In this document: piece after piece, positions 1-10,590 of the stretch | How the letters are laid out: each line of letters starts with the position of its first letter | Numbering within the stretch: the first letter of the stretch is position 1 | DNA from: Acheta domesticus | Lineage: Eukaryota > Arthropoda > Insecta > Orthoptera > Gryllidae | DNA length: 64,000 bases | Assembly: GCA_031308135.1 (NCBI GenBank) | Contig: JAHLJT010000631.1 | Span: 4,379,371 to 4,443,370, forward strand | Direction of reading: 5' to 3' | Translations under genes and position numbers: made by a program | The notes under the pieces: generated by a model | What the model saw: only the letters and a program-made list of their open reading frames with translations | The model's database searches: none | Told to the model about the DNA's origin: nothing

Positions 1-3000
1 TAGGTGGGGGATTTCCAGTTAACAAGTGTTGATGACTGAACTTGCAATGACCGGTTCTTATTCTTGTTATTGTCACCTGATCTTTTCTTGAAAATTTTTT
101 GGAGGTTTTCAGGGAGTAAAAATTGTTAACGTGTTTGTGTAGAGGGCTGGATTTCATGTTTTTCCAGAGGTTGCTCCACTTTTCATCCATTGCTTTCTTG
201 ATGTGGGTCCATAAGTCCTTGCAAGTGTGTGATATTGTTAAAATACTTCCTGTTTCAGGGCTTACATTTTCTTCTTCAAGACTCATTGTATTATGTTCAG
301 GGGTTGTTTTGTAATCTGGTATCCAGGCAATTATGAGACTTCTTTTAGATTGTATAATGTCATGATATATTTCATGAATAATGTTTATCATTGGTAGGCC
401 TGGGTAGTTATTGAGAATGTTGTTTATTGCTTCAAGAGAAGTAGAGAATATGACAAACTTGTTATTTCTGAGTTTCTGTGACATTTTGAAGGCTGTCATT
501 ATAGAGCATATTTCAGCTGTAGTAGTACTAGAGTAGGAATGCAGTCTGTTTATAATTTTAACATCTTTGGTAATTGTAGTTGCATATTTTCCATCTCTCT
601 TATTGGTAACTTTAGTATAGATTTTATAGGAGTCTTGGTATTTATTTTCTATTTCATTAAGTTTTATTTTCCTATCGTTTTTAGCCATTTTGTTTATTTG
701 AATAGTGTCTAGTGTTATATCTGTTACTATTTCAGGAATTGTCCACGGTGGTATACTATTGTTTCTTTTTTCCATTAGTATATGTTCCTGGAGGTTTAAC
801 TGTCTCAGAAGGTTTTTGACTTTGGTATATACTGGTGAAAAGCATTTTTGTTCTTTGTAGTAATTTTGAAGTTTTGGATATATATCGTGGTAGATTATAG
901 GGTTATTTGATTCTGCTGATTTGATGGCATATTTGAGAGTTAGCATTTGTCTACGGTGAGCTAGGGTTGGTTCTTTGGCTTCTATTAGGATGCTACCAAT
1001 GGGGCTGGTTTGAAAGCAACCAGTGCTTATTCGTAGAGCTTTGTTGTGTATAACATCAAGTTTTTGTAGGTCTTTTTTGCTAGCTGAATCATATAATATG
1101 GATCCATAGTCGATTTTGGATCGAATTATTGCTTTGTAGGTCATCAGCTGGAGATGTCTATCTGCTCCCCAGTTATTATGGGATATGCACTTGAGTATGT
1201 TGAGTCTTTTTTTACATTCCTCAGATAAGATTTGTATATGCCTTTTCCAGTTCATTTTTGAGTCAAAATGCATGCCTAATATTTTAATGTTTTGATAAAA
1301 TTTTAGGTTATGTAGGCCCATTTTTAATGTAGGCTGACTCTCCATATTTTGTCTGGAGAACACTATACATTGGGTTTTGGAAGCTGAAAATTTAAAGCCT
1401 GATTTGAGAGACCATTCAAGTAGATTGTTTAGGGCAGATTGTATAATTTCTTGACTGGTTGTAATAGATGATCCTCTGCAGAGAATGGTAATGTCATCAG
1501 CATATTTCCTTGTGATTACAGGATGATTGATTTCAGAGCCTGCATCATTGATGGCCAACAGGAATAGAGTAACACTAAGTACAGCACCTTGCGGTAGTCC
1601 ATTCTCCAAGTGTTGTACTGATGATAGGCTACCATTAACTCTCACATTAAAGGTTCTTTCTTTGGTAAAATTCTTGATGAATTGAAATATGTTGCCTTTA
1701 AGTCCATATTCCTGTAATTTTGTCATGATTATATGGGTCCACACCATGTCATAAGCTTTTTCGATGTCTAGACTCACTGCTAAAACATGTTGTTTGTTAG
1801 CAAGGGCTTCTTGGATGTAATTATCAATACTTACTAGGTGAGAGGTAGTTGAGTGTCCAGCTCTGAAACCAAATTGATTGTTGGATATGATGTTTTTAAA
1901 GTCTAGAAACCATCTGAGTCTTTTGTTAATTATTTTTTCCAGGATTTTGCACATATTGCATGTTAAGGAAATGGGTCTGTAATTTTCCGTTTTAGTGGGG
2001 TCTTTCCCAGGCTTTGGTACAGGTATAACAATAGCTGATCTCCATAATTCAGGAAATACATTTTTATTCCATATTATGTTATATATTCTTAGTAGAATTT
2101 CTTTTCCTTCCAGGGGTAGATTTTTTAAAAGAATATATGGAATATTGTCTGGTCCAGGTGAGGAGTTCCTAGTCCTGTTGATAGCAGAATTAAGTTCTTG
2201 AATTCCAATAGGGTCATTAATATGGTAATAAGTAGCCAAGTCTTGATTATTTGTAGGTTCTGTAAGGTTCTCTTGCTCTTTTTTGTGCTGTAAGAAGGCT
2301 TCTGTATAGTTTTTTGAACTAGAGTTTTTGGCAAAGCTACATGCAATTGAATTTGCTATTTCATTATGGTCTGTAATGATTTGGTTATTTGACAGTAAAA
2401 AATGTATTTGTTTACCTTTCTTTGTTCCTTCGATAGCTTTTATTTTTGCCCATGACTCATTTATATTATTGTGTATTGATAGACTTGAGACATAATTGCG
2501 CCAGGTGTTTGCTTTACTTTCTTTTATGGTTCTTCTTGTAATAGCTCTCATCTTTTTGTATTGTATTTTATTTTCTTCTGTATTATGTTTTTTATATTTG
2601 TTGAAGGCATGTTTGGAATTTTTAAGTGCCAATTTACATTTCTCATTCCACCAATGCACTAGTTTGGGTTTCTTTGCTAAATTGATTGTTTCAGTTGATC
2701 CGTTTGCAGCTTTAGTTATGACATCGTTAAATGAATTGATAATAGTATCGATATTTTCAGTTTCTAGAAGGTCGTTAACTTCAGGTAGGTACATTTTTAT
2801 CAAATTATTATAAAGGTTCCAGTTTGCTTTGTTGTAATTCCGTCTTGGGATTGCTTGATCTTGGTTATGAGTATTGGGAGTGTTGTTTATGTTTATAAAA
2901 ATGGGGAAATGGTCACTATCGTATGGGTAATCTAAGATGTTCCATGAACATTTATAGGAATATTGGGTGGAGGAGATGGAGATATCGATGGCACTGTAAC

Positions 3001-3529
3001 TGTTGTTACTGGTATTGATGTGAGTAGGTTCTCCAGTATTAAGAACAATTGTATCTAGTTTATCAAAAATTTCCTCAAGCATAATTCCTCTACTGTCAGT
3101 TTTATTAGAGCCCCAAATTCGATTGTGGCTGTTGAAATCTCCCATAATGAGAAATGGTTTTTGCATCTTGTTAATAATATCAGTTACTTCTTGTTCAGCA
3201 AACTTGTAGCTATTTGGTAAGTAGATATTACATATATTAATTTGAACAGGTGACAGGATCCTTATAGCACTAACTTCAATGTTTGATTGAACAATCACTT
3301 CTTGATATGGAATATGGTCTTTAATGTATATAGCTACACCACCACTGGCATGATTGGTGTTACATCTGTTTTTGAAGGAGCAATTATACCCTTTGATATT
3401 ACCATGCTTGGAGTCTTTGAAGTTGGTCTCTTGGATACACAGGATATCAGGGTGTGTTAAGTTACATAGGTACTGTATACTTTCTAGTCTGGGGTAAAAG
3501 CCATTTACATTCCATTGAAGAATTTTCAT
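1..3529 (-). CDS. LINE ORF2, endonuclease-reverse transcriptase (partial at window edge)
   Basis: I read this frame codon by codon from the ATG at 3529 to position 1 and found no stop (1176 codons, C-terminus missing). The APE-type endonuclease occupies about residues 1-230: QET at 33-35, GDFN at 130-133, SDH at 205-207. The RT follows: SPGPDNIP near 457, YRPISL near 517, catalytic D588 in SLDIEKAYD, GLPQGAVLS near 644, and YADD at 676-679 (bases 1493-1504). An RNase-H-like region lies at ~965-1080, but K973 and T1030 replace expected acidic residues; only E1006 and W1069 remain. RTGHC...H at 1158-1168 is the usual His/Cys C-terminal segment. The endonuclease nicks target DNA and the RT copies the element RNA by target-primed reverse transcription. 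Confidence 0.92.
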   Translation of the reverse strand, partial: MKILQWNVNGFYPRLESIQYLCNLTHPDILCIQETNFKDSKHGNIKGYNCSFKNRCNTNHASGGVAIYIKDHIPYQEVIVQSNIEVSAIRILSPVQINICNIYLPNSYKFAEQEVTDIINKMQKPFLIMGDFNSHNRIWGSNKTDSRGIMLEEIFDKLDTIVLNTGEPTHINTSNNSYSAIDISISSTQYSYKCSWNILDYPYDSDHFPIFININNTPNTHNQDQAIPRRNYNKANWNLYNNLIKMYLPEVNDLLETENIDTIINSFNDVITKAANGSTETINLAKKPKLVHWWNEKCKLALKNSKHAFNKYKKHNTEENKIQYKKMRAITRRTIKESKANTWRNYVSSLSIHNNINESWAKIKAIEGTKKGKQIHFLLSNNQIITDHNEIANSIACSFAKNSSSKNYTEAFLQHKKEQENLTEPTNNQDLATYYHINDPIGIQELNSAINRTRNSSPGPDNIPYILLKNLPLEGKEILLRIYNIIWNKNVFPELWRSAIVIPVPKPGKDPTKTENYRPISLTCNMCKILEKIINKRLRWFLDFKNIISNNQFGFRAGHSTTSHLVSIDNYIQEALANKQHVLAVSLDIEKAYDMVWTHIIMTKLQEYGLKGNIFQFIKNFTKERTFNVRVNGSLSSVQHLENGLPQGAVLSVTLFLLAINDAGSEINHPVITRKYADDITILCRGSSITTSQEIIQSALNNLLEWSLKSGFKFSASKTQCIVFSRQNMESQPTLKMGLHNLKFYQNIKILGMHFDSKMNWKRHIQILSEECKKRLNILKCISHNNWGADRHLQLMTYKAIIRSKIDYGSILYDSASKKDLQKLDVIHNKALRISTGCFQTSPIGSILIEAKEPTLAHRRQMLTLKYAIKSAESNNPIIYHDIYPKLQNYYKEQKCFSPVYTKVKNLLRQLNLQEHILMEKRNNSIPPWTIPEIVTDITLDTIQINKMAKNDRKIKLNEIENKYQDSYKIYTKVTNKRDGKYATTITKDVKIINRLHSYSSTTTAEICSIMTAFKMSQKLRNNKFVIFSTSLEAINNILNNYPGLPMINIIHEIYHDIIQSKRSLIIAWIPDYKTTPEHNTMSLEEENVSPETGSILTISHTCKDLWTHIKKAMDEKWSNLWKNMKSSPLHKHVNNFYSLKTSKKFSRKDQVTITRIRTGHCKFSHQHLLTGNPPP

Positions 3530-4929
3530 TGACTGGTGTTGATTTCTATACTGGAGTCTGTTTCAGTACTTGATTCATCTGCAGTATGAAGTACTGAGTT
3601 GATTTTCCTGATAATCCTGGTGAATCTGCCTTTTATGGTTTTGTTGGTGAGATGCGGATATAAACTATGCATCATTTTGGTGATGGATGATATGTCTTGT
3701 GAGTAGTTACTGGCTACAAGTATAGGATCATTAGCACTGAAAGAGTTCTCTAGAAAGGATTTAAATTGTATGTAAGTAAGGGGGAAGTTATTTTGAGAGT
3801 CTTCAATGATGTGTTTGATAGGGGTTATCAGCTCTTCCATATTTTTCTCTTTCTTCTTTTTTTTCTTTTTTGGCTGTTTTGAGAGTTTTTCCATATTATT
3901 TGTTTCAGTTGTGTTGCTTACTGACATGGGGGGTGAGGAGGAGTCAGTCTGGAGGCATCTTTTATTGGTATTAAGGGAGACTATGTTGTCATTAGTTGGA
4001 ATTTCTTCATTGTTTTTAGCTTCACTAGTAGAGAGTAGAGATTTAGGAAATGGTGAAAAGTCAGTTGTGGGCATTCTTGTAGTGAGATCATGGTTACTTT
4101 GTATATCTGCTACTTCAGTGTTTGTTCCATTGGTTGTTGGATCTGGCAAGTCACAAGATTTTTCCCTAATGTGTTCAGATTCCATGGGAGTACTTATTGA
4201 ATTGGTAGTCTTTTGTTGATTAGAAGTATTAGGTGTAGGGCATTGTCCAGCTAAGTGTCCTGTTTGGTGACAATTAAAGCATGACATTTCATCTGTTGTG
4301 AAAAATATCCTGTATGTTGCGCCATCATAATACACAGTAGTGGATTCAGTTAGTCGATCTATATCTTCAGGGGAAACATATACTTGTCTGCGGAAACTCA
4401 TAATGTGAGAGAACCCCTGTCCAGGAATACCAGCTTTAACAAATGAAATTTTGGATGCCAGTTTGATATTGTTGGTGGTGAATACCTTCTCTATTACTGA
4501 GTGTGGGATGATGGGACAGACGTTTGAAATAATTATTCTTTTGGCCTTTGTTAAGAGTGGTCTCAATTTCAATTCATGGTTTTTGATTTTTATGATTTTG
4601 TGGTTGTTCGTGAGGTTATCAGCTATAGTTTGGGAGCTTAGAAAGATGCACACTCTGTTGTTTGCTATTCTGGATATGAACCTTATTTCACTTGGGTCAA
4701 TAATATCGGATAAACTGTTTACGTAATCTTTAATGGTGAGGCCTTCTTGTGAGTCAATGATTATGGCCTGGTCCTTGGTGGGAAACACTTCAGTTGACAT
4801 AACATTTGCGTAGGTTTTCATATTTGGTTGAGTAGATACCTGAGGTTGCGGGGTTGAGGTTAAGGGAGCCCCGATGTCCGAGGGCTCCATCCTTGCGCAG
4901 GGTAGCCGCTGCACCGGCTGACCATACAC
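3526..4929 (-). CDS. LINE ORF1, Gag-like RNA-binding protein (467 aa)
   Basis: This is the nucleic-acid-binding first protein of the retrotransposon, expected to package the element RNA. Residues ~50-215 form the conserved Gag core of insect I/Jockey elements, including RRIIISNVCP-like and SHIMSFRRQ-like blocks. A single CCHC zinc knuckle follows (C217-x2-C220-x4-H225-x4-C230); many Jockey relatives have two or three. A run of lysines at 353-360 could act as a nuclear localisation signal. The tail is Ser/Thr/Asn-rich. The first ATG is at 4929; a second at residue 13 (4893) has a better context and may be the real start. The stop TGA overlaps the ORF2 start as ATGA, which suggests coupled translation. 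No frame break is visible. Confidence 0.88.
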   Translation of the reverse strand: MYGQPVQRLPCARMEPSDIGAPLTSTPQPQVSTQPNMKTYANVMSTEVFPTKDQAIIIDSQEGLTIKDYVNSLSDIIDPSEIRFISRIANNRVCIFLSSQTIADNLTNNHKIIKIKNHELKLRPLLTKAKRIIISNVCPIIPHSVIEKVFTTNNIKLASKISFVKAGIPGQGFSHIMSFRRQVYVSPEDIDRLTESTTVYYDGATYRIFFTTDEMSCFNCHQTGHLAGQCPTPNTSNQQKTTNSISTPMESEHIREKSCDLPDPTTNGTNTEVADIQSNHDLTTRMPTTDFSPFPKSLLSTSEAKNNEEIPTNDNIVSLNTNKRCLQTDSSSPPMSVSNTTETNNMEKLSKQPKKKKKKKEKNMEELITPIKHIIEDSQNNFPLTYIQFKSFLENSFSANDPILVASNYSQDISSITKMMHSLYPHLTNKTIKGRFTRIIRKINSVLHTADESSTETDSSIEINTSQ

Positions 4930-5080
4930 TTGATTTCAGGCACACACAACTCGTGGAACAAGAATATTGCCACTAAGTAAATACCACTTAATTCACTGAA
5001 TGAAAGACAATATGATAAAAACAGCGTTTCACTGGACGCGATCGGAGCACGATGTGTCTCGGTCGGCTGCCACAATGGAA

Positions 5081-7724
5081 CTCCTTGCCTTGACTTATAG
5101 TGCGATAATTTCAGAATCTACTGAACCAGTACTGATGAAACTTTTGTGCTAGCTCCCTTTAAAGGTCTGGAGGCTATGATTTACAATCACAAACCCTAAT
5201 ATATTTACAAATAATCACTTTTCTGGACTGTTTTCTCCGAGCATTAAATCAGGATTCAAAAGTGCATCAATGTGCAATTATTTAGCTGCGCGCCACCAGA
5301 GGATGACGACTGAGGTCTAAATTGAATTGCGTGTATAAAGGAAAGAGATTATAATAAACTATAACTTCCTTAGCAGAGGCCTTTTGTTGATCTGTACTAT
5401 TCATTGTTTAACCTGAAATGTTCATATTTAGGAAAGATAATGGCAGTTTTCTTTATAAATGCAAGTAACTTGGATATTGATTTTCATTGCATCTAGGCGT
5501 GAATGTATTAAGTGAAGAAGAGACATGAAATTATAGAAATAACAAATTTTGCTGCCGGAAGTGTTTCATATTGTCGTAAAAACGGTGTGAATGCATACAT
5601 CTGTTCTGCATGAAATATTTTCTAGGTTAGTTGCAGTAAATTAAGCTTGATTATTACGTATTTGCTAGATGAACAAGCTAAAGTGAAACATACTATGAAT
5701 TATTTATGTGTTATGATTAAACTGATGACAAACGGATGAATTTTTTAGGGAAATGTTTTATTACAGTAGAGAGTGAAAGAGTATCATTGGATGGTAAAGA
5801 AATGATTATTTAAATTTACGAGAGTAAGTTCGGCAAGAAGTGTAATTGATGTAAAAGAGAAATTTGAAAATTTCTTTATAAATACGCGAGAAGAAGAAAA
5901 AATACAAAAAAGAGTTTATTTTACAACGTGGCTATTGAAAGAAAGTATTGGTACTACAGTATAATAAATAAAATTTCGCAAAAAGTAAAACATGTGAATA
6001 AATGCATTTTATTTTTTGTTTGCATTTTTTGTTAATGTTAGTTATAAAGTGAGTGAAATTGGGGCGCGGGAACCACAGTAAGAAAGCTATAAATACTTTT
6101 TAGTGAGAAACTCAGGAACACCGGTTATTTTCAGATGGGTGCAAGGCAAAGAAGGGCGGAGCAGGGCAAGGCAGGAATACAATGAATAGACAGTAGTAGG
6201 TTCCCCCGCAGAGCGGGAATAGATGGAATTCCTTTTCCTGGCTAACAAATTACGATAAATACCCCAGCAACGCGGAGTACTTTAGCTAGTTAGGCAGATG
6301 AAAACTATGCTAATAGCCTGCCAGATGTGTCTCCTGGTATTAATTTGGCACATCACGGATTCAATAAATCCTCCCTTAATCCAAGTAAATTTACAACAAA
6401 GGCTATGGATATCGGTATGCGGAAATCTTCAACTGCGGAAACAACTGTTCTTGTAATGACAGAAAGAAAGACAAAGAGCCACATACACGACAGCTACTTC
6501 TATCTTCATTCTGAAGAATGACACGCGTTTAATATTGATTTCTTCGAAGGCATAAGATAAATATTTTATGAGGACAGACTTACATGGATGTTTCATGTTT
6601 CCACAGCATTAACTCAACATATTTCAGTAGCAACCACCATTAACTCGTTTAAATGGGGGACGTCTCTACTTTTACAAGCGATGCATTAGGAATAAAAATG
6701 AGCAGAATGAGAACGAAAGATGTATAATTTGACTTTTTTCAAATATTTTCTCTTGAAAACAATAAAAACCGGAAGTTAACACGACGATTCCTCATTAGAA
6801 TTACTGGTTTGACATACTGTAAATGTGTTAAATGAAATGGACATAGTTTAATTTTATTTTCGATATATTAAAAGTTGCTGAATGCTCACATTATGCCAAA
6901 TGTTTATATATTTAAACAACTCCTGAATGTGTATCCGAAATCACTGGTGGTATCGGTGGTGAAAATCGATGCTGGAAATCACTGGTGACTAACTTCCCTT
7001 AGCCAAAGCCGAAGATGATAGCTAAAATGACGTTAAAATCAATAATATTTAATCACGTTCCCCAGGCTACAAGTTTGAAGTTTTTAAATAAAACTTGTTG
7101 TACAAAAAAGAAACATTAAGAGAGTAATAAATGACATTAAGTAAATTTGGCATCGAATGTTTTCAGAGTCATATTTAATAGAATACTCATTTGTATCAAG
7201 CCATATTTATGAGATTGATCATCAAACGAAAATGCAGTATAGGTTGGCTAAGTAATTAAAAAGACGTCGGAAAATGTACCATTCTTCTACACAGCGCAAA
7301 TCCCACAACGGTAGCATCAGTACTCTTCATTGTAATTAAAAAAAACGGGTTACCGTCCAAAACAAATGTACACTTCTTAATCGGAAGCGTGTTAAAAGAG
7401 CGCACTGCCACGTGAGGCGGCCGGCGAGGTCTGATTGGGAGCAGGAGGTCCAGGGCGCATGTTGGGCCTGATCCTCCGCTAAGAGGCCTGTCGCCGAGGA
7501 CTGCCTCCCGCCGGAGAGGACTGGCCGCGCCGCGCCGCGCGCCGTTTCGGGAAGAACGTAATTAACGAGCGTATATTGTGCGCGCTGACAAGTGCCGCGC
7601 GCGCGTCGCCCGCCGTCGCCCCTCAGTGTTGCGCTGCTGTCACGGTATCCCCGATGCCATCGCCGCCCTGTCGACCAAGCCCCTTCGCTCCCGATCTTCG
7701 GAGTCGCTCGCGGCCGCGACGGGC
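5081..7724. other. AT-rich intergenic DNA, no gene; CpG-rich end
   Basis: No coding signal is seen in any frame. At 6200-6300 there is a short degenerate repeat-like segment with paired CCCCGCA/GCGGGA and CCCCAGCAACGCGG motifs, of a style seen in old interspersed repeats. From ~7380 to 7730 the composition changes sharply to CpG-rich DNA, possibly a CpG island or promoter remnant. Overlapping ORFs there reflect the lack of stop codons in GC-rich DNA. Confidence 0.5.
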
Positions 7725-7730
7725 ATTGGG

Positions 7731-7764
7731 CTCGGTTTGATTGATTATAATCAATCAAACCGAG
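7731..7764. repeat. Perfect 34-bp palindrome in SINE tail
   Basis: The half-site is CTCGGTTTGATTGATTA and the other half is its exact reverse complement, with no spacer. It spans the last 3 bases of the target duplication and the first 31 bases of the SINE tail. Confidence 0.95.
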
Positions 7765-8310
7765 ATTTATTGATGATTGATGCTAATAAGTGATTCCTGG
7801 CGCTCCAACTGATATGGTCATTAGTCTCGTAAGTGTAGTGCGTGGTTGGTGGGAGGCGATCTTTCTCTGCTGGGTGACGAGATCGGCTCCGACCTACCTG
7901 TCGGTTTGCAAGATTTCTTTTCCATAACCAGGTACCTCCCACCAGTGGGGTGCAGCCACAGCCGGGGAAGCTCAAAGCTCCCGACCGGTCTCCCGGCATG
8001 TGTGATAGGGTAGTGCATGTAAGTGTAAGTGTGTGAAAGAGTGAGGATAAGGAAGAGGAAGGAAAGATCGCGGGCGGTTCCGTGGCCCGTTTGTTAGGCT
8101 ACTGCTCCGAGATTCCCTGGCGTTGATCGTAAAAAACAAGGAAAACTACCGATCAGAGCAGCCCGCTGCTAAATTCTCCTCCAGGCAGCGGTTGAATTTG
8201 ATGTAGCTATCTAGGTAGTGTCACTGTCAAGATTCCCGTTACCGTCGAGATTCCAACCGGTCAGAGGCACTGTAGAGACATCAATTTATGCCCTGAGCCA
8301 CCTAAACCGA
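7734..8310 (-). mobile_element. tRNA-derived long SINE, copy 1, with 9-bp target duplication
   Basis: This is the leftmost of six copies of one family. The 9-bp direct repeat ATTGGGCTC (7725-7733 and 8311-8319) flanks it exactly. The element reads on the minus strand. Its tRNA-like head is at the right end: the A-box region is seen as CCTGAGCCACC near 8292-8302 and a decayed B box lies near 8250. The body contains the family motif AAAACTACCGATCAGAGCAG, and the 3' tail of ATTG-type repeats is at the left. In this copy the tail is a perfect palindrome (7731-7764). Confidence 0.85.
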
Positions 8311-8319
8311 ATTGGGCTC

Positions 8320-8873
8320 AGAAGACTCGATGCTCCCCTTCAGCGAATGGTGATCTTATTACAAGCTGCTCTTTGGAGGGAACGTAGAGCTGACAATCCT
8401 GCCTTCGAAATTTCTCCCTACAGTATCGTTCCTATATAATTCCGATGCCACTCATTTTTAGCATAAGGAATATTCCGATTTACTGTTCTTGTAAAACTTG
8501 TTTACAGCGAAATAACTCTTTCCGCTTTGAAGTTTCTGCATTGTCTTTCTCACTACAGGATGACACCTAAACGTTCGACATAACCTGGTGAAGAATTGCT
8601 TTTAGAGGCATTTCGCATTACCAGATGTTAACTTTCTATAGCAACACGTGGGATATAATAATGAGCGATAGATAAAACAAATCAGGCCACCACTTCAGTT
8701 CTGAAAATTCAGCCAAAGCGAGTGAACGTTTTTTCTCAATAAGTGATTAAAGGTTCGTTCTCCGTGCATTGATACTTCAAACACAATCTCCCAGAACATT
8801 CAAACACGGCTACTTCTTTCAATCCTGGATTTCAAATAAAGTAATCGTGCTTTTATTTTAAAAAAATCGTGGC
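8320..8873. other. Non-coding DNA between SINE copy 1 and microsatellite
   Basis: AT-rich unique-looking sequence. I see no ORF with recognisable protein features and no repeat structure. Confidence 0.5.

Positions 8874-8932
<59 letters not shown>
8874..8932. repeat. (AAT)n microsatellite
   Basis: About 19 uninterrupted AAT/ATA units. A second, shorter AAT tract with a few substitutions lies at 9127-9156. Confidence 0.97.
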
Positions 8933-9309
8933 TGGATAAACTTCCAGGTCATTCAAAAGACTGGGAAGTGCAAGAAATTGCTTTATTTGAAACAGCTCAC
9001 ATTTAGCGCACAGTATGGTAGAGGCACCGACAGCCCCTAGATCTTCTCCTTAGGTAGCTGGTTGCAACCTGGAGTAGGTTTTATATTCAGCCGATTCATT
9101 ACATCTTTTGTCGTGATTCAGATGAATAATAACAATAATAATAATAATAATAATATTAATAGATATATTACTTGTTTTGGATTGCATGCGATACATGAAC
9201 ATTAAGTGAATGTATTGTTAATAGAAAATAAGACAACAAAATTACTATAAATGTACTTGTTTATTTTCTAGTGACTAAAAAGTAAACGCTATTGATCTTA
9301 TTCTGTTGA

Positions 9310-9640
9310 ATAGGTTTAAATGCGTCGTCCTTCGCTGCGGAGAGGACGCTCCCGCCCTGCGGCAGCGCTGGCCCACTGCGACGCTTCGTGGAAAGCGCGG
9401 GCGCACCGAGATAACTCTCCGCGACACACGCCGCCCGGGCGGGCGGGCGGGCCGGGACGCGGCCGATGCGTCGGCGATAGGGGAGTCCAAGTCCCTCGCG
9501 AGACGCGCGCGTAAAAACTGGCCCAGCCCCCCGCCCCGCCCCGCCCACCTCTTCAGACGCCGCCGCCGCCAGACACACGCGCTCATTGTCCATGCCGCCG
9601 CCAGCGGCCCCGGCTCACTTCGCCGTCCTCACCAAGCTTT
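9310..9640. other. CpG-rich island
   Basis: Strongly GC- and CpG-rich segment between AT-rich flanks, including GGGCGGGCGGGCGGGCC. Long ORFs on both strands (for example 9306-9764 plus) are Arg/Ala/Pro-rich with no domain pattern and are attributed to composition. It could be a promoter-associated or unmethylated island, but no start site is evident. Confidence 0.55.
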
Positions 9641-10221
9641 CCGATTCACTCTGCGGGTTCAATACACCTGGCAGTTAGGATTAGACCTAGCGGCGGATAC
9701 TTGGATTTTTTTTAAGTGGCCGATCACATTAGGTCATTGTTACATCTCCTGCCTCCTAAAATGAATCTTGTGAGCGATATCTGGTGGACGACCTTACTGC
9801 ACATTGAATTATTGAAATTTACTTTATTCCTTATCTTAAAAATTCAGTTTATGAACGTTAACGTGAATCCTGAATTAAATACCTTTTTTCTGTTTTGTTG
9901 ATAATATTTTGCTAGTATCGCCCAAAGTAGTTTGCTTTTTTGTCTTCTTGGTGATGCCAATGCACCTGTCACTGCCCACCTTTCGAAGATCCAATTTGCT
10001 ACCTCGCCATGATCACTCTTGTTTACAAAAACCTATTTCTACAATTTCCACCGTTGCCCCCATTTGTTACATCTCCCTTCTTCGCCTCTGGTTAAATAAA
10101 TGGGGAAATAAACCGCCGAGTTGTCATATTTTCTTTCTAAGCACGATAACTAGATCACTATTGATAGGCGAAATAATTTAGGATATTGGAAACATAAATA
10201 GATTTATTAAATGATTATTAC
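9641..10221. other. Non-coding AT-rich DNA
   Basis: Short ORFs only, with no recognisable protein or RNA feature. Confidence 0.5.
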
Positions 10222-10590
10222 GTGTCTCTGAACTCGCCAACTGCTGCAGTCATCAGTCCTGCAACTTCTACACGGTTTTTTCCATCCAGTTATCTTCCCG
10301 CCAGTGGAGCACCCTCCCAGCCGGGGCAAACGCTAAGCTCCCAACTGTTCTCCCAACATGTAAGTGTAATAATGTACAGCATGTATAGTGTAAGTGTAGA
10401 TGATGAGGAATAGGGCAAGAAAGATGAACGAAATGATCGCGCGCGGCCCGTGGTCTGTTTGTTAGGATACTGCCCCGGGATTCCCTTGGTATTGATCGGA
10501 GAACCCACGGAAGACTACTGATCATAGCAGCCGATCACAATAATTCGCCTTCAGACAGCGACTCAAGTCGACCCAGCTATCCAGCTAGAG
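10222..10590 (-). mobile_element. Long SINE, copy 2 (diverged, truncated)
   Basis: It shares ordered blocks with the other family members: the CCAGTGGAGCACC region, the GTAAGTGTA block, the GATCGCGCGCGGCC block, TTGATCGGAGAA, and GACAGCGACTCAAGTCGACC. The tRNA-like head (A and B boxes) is missing at the right, and no clean ATTG tail or target duplication was found. Boundaries are approximate. Confidence 0.7.

Larger units (their letters stand above)
1..5080 (-). mobile_element. Non-LTR retrotransposon, I/Jockey superfamily, 3' end outside window
   Basis: Two overlapping ORFs on the minus strand make up a LINE: a Gag-like ORF1 (4929-3526) and an EN-RT ORF2 from 3529 to the window edge. The presumed 5' UTR is the ~150 bases above 4929. 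It turns GC-richer near 5030-5080 and then becomes AT-rich genomic DNA, so I place the 5' end at about 5080 by composition only. The 3' UTR, tail and target duplication are off the left edge. Both ORFs are open throughout, so this is a recent, near full-length copy. Endonuclease plus RT plus an RNase-H-like region plus a C-terminal His/Cys segment fits the I-like side of the I/Jockey group; the exact clade is inference. Confidence 0.9.

Noticed and set aside
3806..4219. 137-codon plus-strand ORF
   Set aside because: Antisense shadow of LINE ORF1.
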